64,000 bases of DNA from Ichthyobacterium seriolicida (lineage in GTDB: Bacteria; Bacteroidota; Bacteroidia; Flavobacteriales; Ichthyobacteriaceae), in contig NZ_AP014564.1 of NCBI RefSeq assembly GCF_002369955.1, positions 1,062,672 to 1,126,671 on the forward strand, written 5' to 3'. This document shows, piece after piece, positions 58,404-64,000 of this stretch. The number at the start of each line of letters is the position of its first letter. Within the stretch, counting starts at the first letter, position 1. The notes beneath the pieces are model-generated. The model had not been told where the DNA came from, ran no database searches, and worked only from the letters and a program-made list of their open reading frames with translations. The position numbers and the translations under genes were made by a program.

Positions 58404-59635
58404 CTAGGTTTTGTTATTAATGTTTTTCTTAAATAATTAAACCTTGCATTACCTATTTTCCAATCAGTAAAATGAGTCCAACTTCTTGATCTATATCCCC
58501 ATCCCCAATTCATGTGAAAAAAAAGTTCTCCGCCATTATTATGAGAGTAACCGTCACAAACCCAAGCGTGTCCATCTCCATAGGTATAACGAGTAAACCA
58601 ACTAGCAGGATTCTGCCAAGAAGAACGCTTAATTTTCCTTGTACCATATGCATATACAATGACAGGACGTCTTCTGTCAAGAGAAGTTATAATATTGTCA
58701 GTATGTCTAGCATAGTTATTACTATTATAGTCGTAAGATTCAACATCAATTTCCATATCTCCAAATAGTTCTACGGATTTTTCTGGATGACCTCCAGTTT
58801 CGTTAAAACCATAGTTAGCACCTATATAGTAACCTATCATATGTAGAAACTTACGAGTAGCTTCAGTTCCTCGTCCAAGTTTCATTGCACTGAAATTAGG
58901 GTAATGAGCCAAATGATTTCTCTTTGTGTAAATTGTTTTAGGAGCATTAGGATTATTATGATAATAATAGAAAATTACTTGTCCTATAGCTATGGGAACA
59001 CACCCAACTGTCATTTCTCGATTATTTATCATAACGTAAAAATCTAGAAATTTATTTTGACTCCAATAAGTTTTTAGTAAAGGATTTACTCTGCCTCTGT
59101 TTACAGGATCTTTAGCAGAGTGTATATCAAGCATTTTTTTTTGTTTGTAAGGATTGGATTTTAAATACTTATCCTGAGCTATTTTGCCTTCTGCAAAAGA
59201 GTTTATGTAATTAATAAGACCAGGGTTTACGTTATTGGGGTTAAATTTATTTTCAGAATAAAATAAAACAGGAGGTACTTTATTTATATTCAAATCCAAA
59301 TAACTAGTTAGGAAATAACCATTTTTTTTGAGACAAACTAGCTTTAATAACGGTTCGTGTTCAGTTAATCTAAAGTCGTAAATAGTATCAATATCAGACA
59401 TCCTAAGAGTATTACTTAACACATTAGAATTACGGGAATAGGTTGCAGTATTTGAATTCTCAGAACTATATTGTAAGAAAGTAGTATTATTTAAATATTT
59501 TAAAGCATCGGATACTTTGTTTATATCCTGAATATTTTTATTCGATAAGTCAGGAGTGTCTAAATGGTCTTTATTACAACTGAAGAAAATAAAAAGGACA
59601 AAATAAAAAATTAAGTTATTTTTGTAGTTCCACAT
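58391..59635 (-). CDS. C10-family (streptopain-like) cysteine peptidase, lipoprotein
   Basis: A 414-residue predicted secreted protease. The leader ends in a lipobox-like FFSC (Cys20); a propeptide-like region (about 25-180) precedes the catalytic domain. The catalytic Cys212 is in TVGCVPIAIGQ, His356 in GDGHAWVCDGY, and MNWGWG (375-380) is the conserved Asn/Trp segment. Homologues are the streptococcal SpeB and Bacteroides proteases that cut host proteins. There is no type IX C-terminal signal. The gene is divergent from an unknown lipoprotein gene. Confidence 0.92.
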   Translation of the reverse strand: MWNYKNNLIFYFVLFIFFSCNKDHLDTPDLSNKNIQDINKVSDALKYLNNTTFLQYSSENSNTATYSRNSNVLSNTLRMSDIDTIYDFRLTEHEPLLKLVCLKKNGYFLTSYLDLNINKVPPVLFYSENKFNPNNVNPGLINYINSFAEGKIAQDKYLKSNPYKQKKMLDIHSAKDPVNRGRVNPLLKTYWSQNKFLDFYVMINNREMTVGCVPIAIGQVIFYYYHNNPNAPKTIYTKRNHLAHYPNFSAMKLGRGTEATRKFLHMIGYYIGANYGFNETGGHPEKSVELFGDMEIDVESYDYNSNNYARHTDNIITSLDRRRPVIVYAYGTRKIKRSSWQNPASWFTRYTYGDGHAWVCDGYSHNNGGELFFHMNWGWGYRSRSWTHFTDWKIGNARFNYLRKTLITKPRFPF

Positions 59636-59684
59636 GATTATGTTTTTAATACATTAAACGAAGATAGTAGATATTAGCGTTTCC

Positions 59685-59714
59685 CAAATGTATATAAAAT
59701 GAAAGACTTTACAA
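59685..59714 (-). promoter_or_regulatory. Promoter of the C10 peptidase gene
   Basis: On the minus strand TTG (59712-59714), a 19-bp spacer and TACATTTG (59685-59692) match the Bacteroidetes promoter pattern. The -33 element lies inside the first codons of the divergent gene. Confidence 0.6.
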
Positions 59715-60499
59715 AATTTACATGTATTTTATTCACAATTTTTATGATTATCATTTTTATAAAAAGTTGCGCGAATAGTAATGATGAAAGGCCAATAGGA
59801 GAAGGTGTAAGGCAGCCACAATATTTTTATGATTTAGATTTTATACTACTAAACCTGGATTTCAATAAAGACGATATTTTGAGAGTAGAGATAAAAGCTG
59901 TGGATGAAATAAAAACAATTGGATCTTTTCTTTATTTAAGTAATAATGTGGGCACATGTTACAAAAATAGACTACACATAATGTTTCTACCTCATAATAA
60001 TTTTTCATCAAAAAAAGATAACGATAATTTTATAGAAAATACAAACACTATAGTAAAAGGTAAATTTATTGAGGTAAATAATGAAATTGGCCGTCTTTTA
60101 TGGGGGGTGTTTACGAATAATAATAACAGCTATAATAGTAAATATGACGATCCAAATTGGGATTTTTATGATGGATATAAAGGAAAGGAGAACCGAAAAT
60201 TAAGGGGTGTTAAAAGAACCTTTAATCTAAAAGTATTTAAAAATGATTCTTTTGTTATTTTCGATAAAAACTTTACAGTAAAAACAGAAAAAAACTTAGA
60301 AAAGAAAATAGAGTATTTAGAAACAGAAATATTTGAAATGGAAGGAATGAGTAATAAGATTTATCTTGATGGTAAAGTATGGAGAAATTCAGGTAAAAAT
60401 TTAAGGGATTACTTTAACGAAAATCCAGAAGATATAGGTAAGATTTTTAGAATTGATGACGTTCAAACTAGATCTTTGATATATCTACATAGGTTATAA
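59699..60499 (+). CDS. Predicted lipoprotein of unknown function
   Basis: A 266-residue protein not recognised. A hydrophobic leader ends at IKSC (Cys24), suggesting lipidation. The rest is polar, rich in Asn, Asp and Lys, with no clear domain; a short charged helix (NLEKKIEYLETEIFEMEGM) lies near residue 205. It is divergent from the C10 peptidase gene with 63 bp between starts, so a role tied to that protease, for example as partner or inhibitor, is possible but unsupported by any motif. Confidence 0.65.
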   Translation: MKDFTKFTCILFTIFMIIIFIKSCANSNDERPIGEGVRQPQYFYDLDFILLNLDFNKDDILRVEIKAVDEIKTIGSFLYLSNNVGTCYKNRLHIMFLPHNNFSSKKDNDNFIENTNTIVKGKFIEVNNEIGRLLWGVFTNNNNSYNSKYDDPNWDFYDGYKGKENRKLRGVKRTFNLKVFKNDSFVIFDKNFTVKTEKNLEKKIEYLETEIFEMEGMSNKIYLDGKVWRNSGKNLRDYFNENPEDIGKIFRIDDVQTRSLIYLHRL

Positions 60500-60667
60500 T
60501 GATCTATGGTTTATTTAAACTATTTTTTCTCAAAAGTAGCGGCTATTATTATTTTATTCTAAAGTGTTAAGAATTATCCCTTAAAATGCGTTTTAGGTTA
60601 TAATTAAAGTATAATATTCACTCCCTTCATGACATTTTTTTTCGCAAAACTCAAAATTTTCACGTCA

Positions 60668-60936
60668 AACCTAGATTATTCATAGTCATATTAAAATAGA
60701 TTAGACGTGATATTTTTCCTTAATTTTTTTTGTTAATCGAAAATAATCCTTCTTCTTTGTCATTTTTTTTTGCATCATTTTTTAGCATGTAAATGCTCTT
60801 TTTTGGTGTTTTTACATGTTTTTTTAACGACAGAACGTAAATATCCCAAGGTTGTTCATTTTTATCTAATTCAAAACTTGTTTTCTCTATCTTCTGTTTG
60901 AGTAACAAAAACACTTCATAGATAAGACTACTTATT
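60668..60936. repeat. Duplicated block A, copy 1
   Basis: This 269-bp stretch recurs at 61345-61613 with few differences, including homopolymer length changes. It begins with AACCTAGATTATTCAT and contains the C-terminal part of the small membrane-protein gene. Confidence 0.85.
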
Positions 60937-61028
60937 ATTATAAGTCCAAAAAAAATTAGCAAAAAAACTATGATTTGACAAATGGTCAGAGAAACACATA
61001 TTTTTAACTTCTTTAATTCTATTTTCAC
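60720..61028 (-). CDS. Small single-helix membrane protein
   Basis: A 102-residue protein not recognised: a basic N terminus (MKIELKKLK), one long hydrophobic segment (about 11-42), then a charged Lys-rich tail. The C-terminal two thirds recurs in block A copy 2, where the frame is broken by run-length changes (T9 to T8, and T7 to T8) and the N terminus is missing. The gene lies inside inverted-repeat-bounded DNA and may be cargo of a mobile element. Confidence 0.5.
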   Translation of the reverse strand: MKIELKKLKICVSLTICQIIVFLLIFFGLIIISSLIYEVFLLLKQKIEKTSFELDKNEQPWDIYVLSLKKHVKTPKKSIYMLKNDAKKNDKEEGLFSINKKN

Positions 61029-61044
61029 TTAAATCACTTCTTTT

Positions 61045-61277
61045 AATCTGGATTATTCATAGTGATATGAATTTCTCAAGTTAAAAATATTATTTTAGTT
61101 AAAAATATTGTTTTATCCAGTATTTCTGAGTAATTATCAATCTAACTCAGGTTATAAATAATGTATTTTTATTTCTCATTTTTGGGGAATATCTAAAGTG
61201 GTCTAGATTTAGTTAAACCCCTTTAAAATTAACACCTCATATCAAATATTGGAATATAACCATGAATAATCTGGGTT
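61045..61277. mobile_element. MITE-like element, family 2, copy 1
   Basis: AATCTGGATTATTCAT at the left and the complement of AACCCAGATTATTCAT at 61262-61277 form imperfect 16-bp inverted ends (three mismatches). No coding capacity. The same 230-bp or so unit, with its right flank, recurs at 62724-63008. Confidence 0.6.
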
Positions 61278-61344
61278 AAAATAAAAGCAGTCTCTTTTTT
61301 TAGGATAAATATTTGCCAAATTCAGGTTTATAATTTCTTCATTT

Positions 61345-61613
61345 AACCCAGATTATTCATAGTCATATTAAAATAGATTAGACGTGATATTTTTCCTTAA
61401 TTTTTTTTGTTAATCGAAAATAATCCTTCTTCTTTGTCATTTTTTTTGCATCATTTTTTAGCGTGTAAATGCTCTTTTTTGGTGTTTTTGCATGTTTTTT
61501 TTAACGACAGAACGTAAATATCCCAAGGTTGTTCATTTTTATCTAATTCAAAACTTGTTTTCTCTATCTTCTGTTTGAGTAACAAAAACACTTCATAGAC
61601 AAGACTACTTATT
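61345..61613 (-). pseudogene. Block A copy 2: truncated small membrane-protein gene
   Basis: The block repeats 60668-60936. The minus-strand frame ends at the same stop (61397-61399) but is shifted by two homopolymer changes, and its 5' part is missing exactly where the IS982-like terminal repeat begins at 61614. Confidence 0.75.
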
Positions 61614-61843
61614 AACCTGAGTTTGATTAATAAATCACTCGAACCCTTTGATTTTACTAGGATTTAAGGAAATGCCTCTTTAGTTTTTGGCTCTTTTGTG
61701 TGTTTATGAGACGATTTATGGAAATTTAACAATTTTTGCGAAAAAAAACACTCGATTTATCACAAATGCGAGTCTCTTTAATCCCAGTTAACTCAAGGCT
61801 TTTGATTGTTTTAATTAAACAAATTATAAATCTAACTCAGGTT
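61614..61843. mobile_element. MITE-like element with IS982-type ends
   Basis: The left end AACCTGAGTTTGATTAATAA (61614-61633) differs from the left end of the IS982 relic at 11897 by one base. The right end (61824-61843) is the complement of AACCTGAGTTAGATTTATAA. The 230-bp body has no transposase sequence. It probably moved using an IS982 transposase. Confidence 0.7.
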
Positions 61844-61954
61844 ACTATTATAGTTAAAGGTATGATTAGAACGTATATAATTTCTAGATGCACTATTTTT
61901 TTTATCAAGTTAAATTTATATATTGCAACCAACTGTAATCAAAATATTTATAAT

Positions 61955-62317
61955 ATGAAATTATCAAATCAAATTCTTATTAAAAGGGAACTAAATAAAA
62001 AGCGTTACATATCTATAGCTATAGATAATCTACTAATATCACAGATATTATTTATAGGAGTAAGTGAATTAGAAATATCTAAATCTTTTTTAACTGGAAT
62101 AACACTTTTTTGCTTATACTACACATTTTCGGAATATATTTTTGGTAAAACCATAGGCAAATATATAACTGGTCTAAAGACAGTAAATTCCCAAAACAAA
62201 GAGATAACTTTTAAAGAGTCTTGTAAGAGACAATTAGGAAGGATATTATCGATATTTTTCTTAGGCACTAAAGGTTTTTTTTATTGCGATAAATACTCTA
62301 ATACAAAAGTTGTATAA
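61955..62317 (+). CDS. RDD-family membrane protein, short
   Basis: A 120-residue protein from ATG 61955 (MKLSNQILIKRELNKKRYIS); the open frame extends upstream into the MITE-like element, but that part looks non-coding. The RDD pattern is visible: KRYISIAIDNLLIS with Arg and Asp in the first helix, then GKTIGKYITGLKTVN and FKESCKRQLGRILSIFFLG. Two to three hydrophobic segments. Function unknown. Confidence 0.7.
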   Translation: MKLSNQILIKRELNKKRYISIAIDNLLISQILFIGVSELEISKSFLTGITLFCLYYTFSEYIFGKTIGKYITGLKTVNSQNKEITFKESCKRQLGRILSIFFLGTKGFFYCDKYSNTKVV

Positions 62318-62329
62318 TTATATTTTTTT

Positions 62330-62715
62330 TCAATTTTCTGCAAGTTTTTTTAGTATACCAATAATGTAACCTTTTGGGTTATTAGTTGTTATAATTTTAT
62401 CATCTAGCACTTTTAGGTAGTGTATTACATCGTATAGTTTGTGAACTTTTTTGAGTAATTCTTTATGTGATTTTAATTATTTATCAGTAAACCCATATTT
62501 CTCTTTGAGAGTAATAATGATACTTGCAGGAAGTATACATCTTAAAGATGTCTCTTTCAGAATATTTTTTTTTCTTCCTAGCTGTTTTCAGTTTTATGAA
62601 TATCAATATCGAATCCAGTTACCTTTCTTCTCTTCCACATTTGATAGTATATAATCAAAAACTAAATCTGTTATATTTGAAGCGTTTAAGTGTCTCTTAG
62701 CTTTATCTAGAACCC
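62330..62715 (-). pseudogene. Broken unknown gene
   Basis: On the minus strand, coding-like pieces read RVLDKAKRHLNASNITDLVF and DYILSNVEEKKGNWIRY, then in the next frame RRKVTGFDIDIHKTENS, and later SIIITLKEKYGFTDK, LKSHKELLKKVHKLYDVIHY and NNPKGYIIGILKKLAEN before TGA at 62330-62332. At least one frameshift and two stops break it. The final NPKGYII segment recalls plasmid replication initiators, but this is only a weak resemblance. Confidence 0.45.
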
Positions 62716-62723
62716 TTCGTCTT

Positions 62724-63008
62724 AATCTGGATTATTCATAGTCATATGACTTTTTCAGGTTAAATCTATTATTTTTATCCAGTATTTCTGAGTAATTATC
62801 AATCTAACTCAGGTTATAAATAATGTATTTTTATTCCTCATTTTTGGGGAATATCTAAAGTGGTCTAGATTTAGTTAAACCCCTTTAAAATTAACACCTC
62901 ATATCAAATATTGGAATATAGCCATGAATAATCTGGGTTAAAATAAAAGCAGTCTCTTTTTTTAGGATAAATATTTGTCAAACTCAGGTTTATAATTTTC
63001 TCATTTAA
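62724..63008. mobile_element. MITE-like element, family 2, copy 2, with right flank
   Basis: This near-identical copy of 61045-61346 lacks about 17 bp near the left. Its inverted ends are at 62724-62739 and 62924-62939. An IS982-like end (the complement of AACCTGAGTTAGATTGATAA) is embedded at 62796-62815, as it is at 61134-61153 in copy 1. Confidence 0.65.
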
Positions 63009-63063
63009 GGACTTATATGAGTTTTATATAAATACTAATTTAACTCAGACTAGTATTTTTATT

Positions 63064-63071
63064 TAAGTTTG
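63064..63071 (+). promoter_or_regulatory. Possible -7 box of the MBL-fold gene
   Basis: TAAGTTTG matches TAnnTTTG 32 bp before the start codon. No TTG at the standard spacing. Confidence 0.4.
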
Positions 63072-63102
63072 TCCCAAAAGTTTATCTGTCAATAAATAAA
63101 TA

Positions 63103-63966
63103 ATGAGGGTTTATTCTGTAAATGCTGGGATATTCAAACTAGATGGAGGCGCTATGTTTGGAGTCGTGCCAAAAGTGATATGGAGAAATATATTCTCCTC
63201 TGACAAAAATAATATGATAGATCTCTCTATGAGATGTATGCTTATAGAAGATGGAAATAGGTTGATTCTCGTAGATACGGGAATGGGAGATAAGCAATCT
63301 GATAAATTTTTTGGTCATTATTCCTTTTTTCATGGAAATAGTGTTTTAGACGAATCATTAAAGAGTCTAGGTTTTGATAAAGATGATATCACAGACGTGA
63401 TATTGACCCATTTACACTTTGACCATTGTGGAGGAGTCATAAAGTGGAACAGAGATAAGACATTTTTGGAGCCTGCTTTCAGAAACGCTAAAATATGGAG
63501 TAATGCCAGACATTGGGAATGGGCTACCAATCCTAATTCTAGAGAAAAAGCATCTTTTTTAAAAGAAAATATAAGTCCTATAAAAGATAGTGGACAACTC
63601 AATTTTTTTCCAGATACCTCTGATATATTTGTGGAAAAAACTCCAATAGATAACGTTTCTCTTTGGGTGGTTAATGGTCATACAGAGTCTCAGATATTAC
63701 CGCAGATAAACTACAAGGGCAAGACAATAGTCTTTTGTGGAGACTTAATTCCTACAGTGGGACACATAGGTATACCATACGTAATGAGTTACGACACAAG
63801 ACCTCTTTTGAGCATGGAGGAAAAAAAGATATTCTTAGACAAAGCAGTGGAAAACGACTATGTATTGTTTTTACAACACGATGCAGTAAACGAACTTTGC
63901 ACTCTACAAAGAGGAGAGAAAGGAGTAGAAAAAAAAGGGACTTTTGCTTTTGAAGAACTATTTTAA
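63103..63966 (+). CDS. MBL-fold metallohydrolase
   Basis: A 287-residue metallo-beta-lactamase-fold enzyme. ILVDTGMGD precedes the metal motif THLHFDHCGG (HxHxDH); further metal ligands are likely His193 in VNGHTESQ, the Asp in FCGDLIP and the His in LFLQHD. This pattern fits the lactonase-like branch, whose members include quorum-quenching lactonases, but the substrate cannot be read from sequence. The remaining 34 bases to the window end hold a small TTGATTTT/AAAATCAA palindrome (63977-63993). Confidence 0.88.
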   Translation: MRVYSVNAGIFKLDGGAMFGVVPKVIWRNIFSSDKNNMIDLSMRCMLIEDGNRLILVDTGMGDKQSDKFFGHYSFFHGNSVLDESLKSLGFDKDDITDVILTHLHFDHCGGVIKWNRDKTFLEPAFRNAKIWSNARHWEWATNPNSREKASFLKENISPIKDSGQLNFFPDTSDIFVEKTPIDNVSLWVVNGHTESQILPQINYKGKTIVFCGDLIPTVGHIGIPYVMSYDTRPLLSMEEKKIFLDKAVENDYVLFLQHDAVNELCTLQRGEKGVEKKGTFAFEELF

Positions 63967-64000
63967 AACCCTGAATTTGATTTTCAAAATCAATTTGAAT

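Noticed and set aside
61736-61954. Long N-terminal extension of the RDD protein
   Set aside because: It is encoded mostly within the MITE-like element and lacks protein-like character; ATG 61955 gives a normal RDD start.

Overview
The window is AT-rich DNA from a member of the Bacteroidetes, most likely the class Flavobacteriia. The evidence is the gene content and order: the str-S10-spc-alpha ribosomal operon without tuf, the order nadK-DUF6089-uppS-bamA-skp-skp-murI, a ubiE-porT pair, pyrC followed by a DUF4296 lipoprotein, a DUF2480 protein, two TonB-dependent receptors, a zinc-free L36, and promoter -7 boxes of the form TAnnTTTG. Starts generally lack Shine-Dalgarno sequences. C10 peptidase, BspA-like and decayed insertion-sequence remnants suggest a host-associated organism; a fish pathogen such as Ichthyobacterium would fit, but nothing in the window proves the species.

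Region 1 (1-9.2 kb) is a surface-protein locus. Two large paralogous genes encode secreted, phage-tail-fibre-like trimeric adhesins: a stalk of 71-residue repeats, YadA-like head repeats, small carbohydrate-binding-like inserts, and a C-terminal S74 intramolecular chaperone with a Ser/Lys dyad. The first copy lacks its 5' end and carries a one-base insertion. A decayed IS256-family transposase and three copies of its terminal sequence lie between and after them. Region 2 (9.2-14 kb) has a TonB-dependent receptor with a palindromic promoter region, a DDE transposase remnant cut by a decayed IS982 element with both terminal repeats visible, and a glycosyltransferase.

Region 3 (14.1-31.3 kb) is the intact ribosomal protein superoperon from rpsL to rplQ with fusA, secY, infA, rpmJ and rpoA, closed by a strong terminator. 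Region 4 (31.3-57.9 kb) is core chromosome: dut, nadK, undecaprenyl diphosphate synthesis, outer-membrane assembly (bamA and two skp), murI, a large TolB-like/Omp85-like protein, ubiE and the type IX secretion gene porT, kdsB, rpsP-rimM, a second TonB receptor, pyrD, tmRNA, a PorE-like OmpA protein, pyrC, def, ruvX and rpoN. Envelope biogenesis and pyrimidine synthesis dominate.

Region 5 (57.9-64 kb) is accessory: a broken BspA-like lipoprotein gene, a C10 (streptopain-family) lipoprotein peptidase divergent from an unknown lipoprotein, then about 2.5 kb of duplicated, inverted-repeat-bounded blocks carrying a small membrane protein, an RDD-family protein and a broken unknown gene, and finally an MBL-fold hydrolase.
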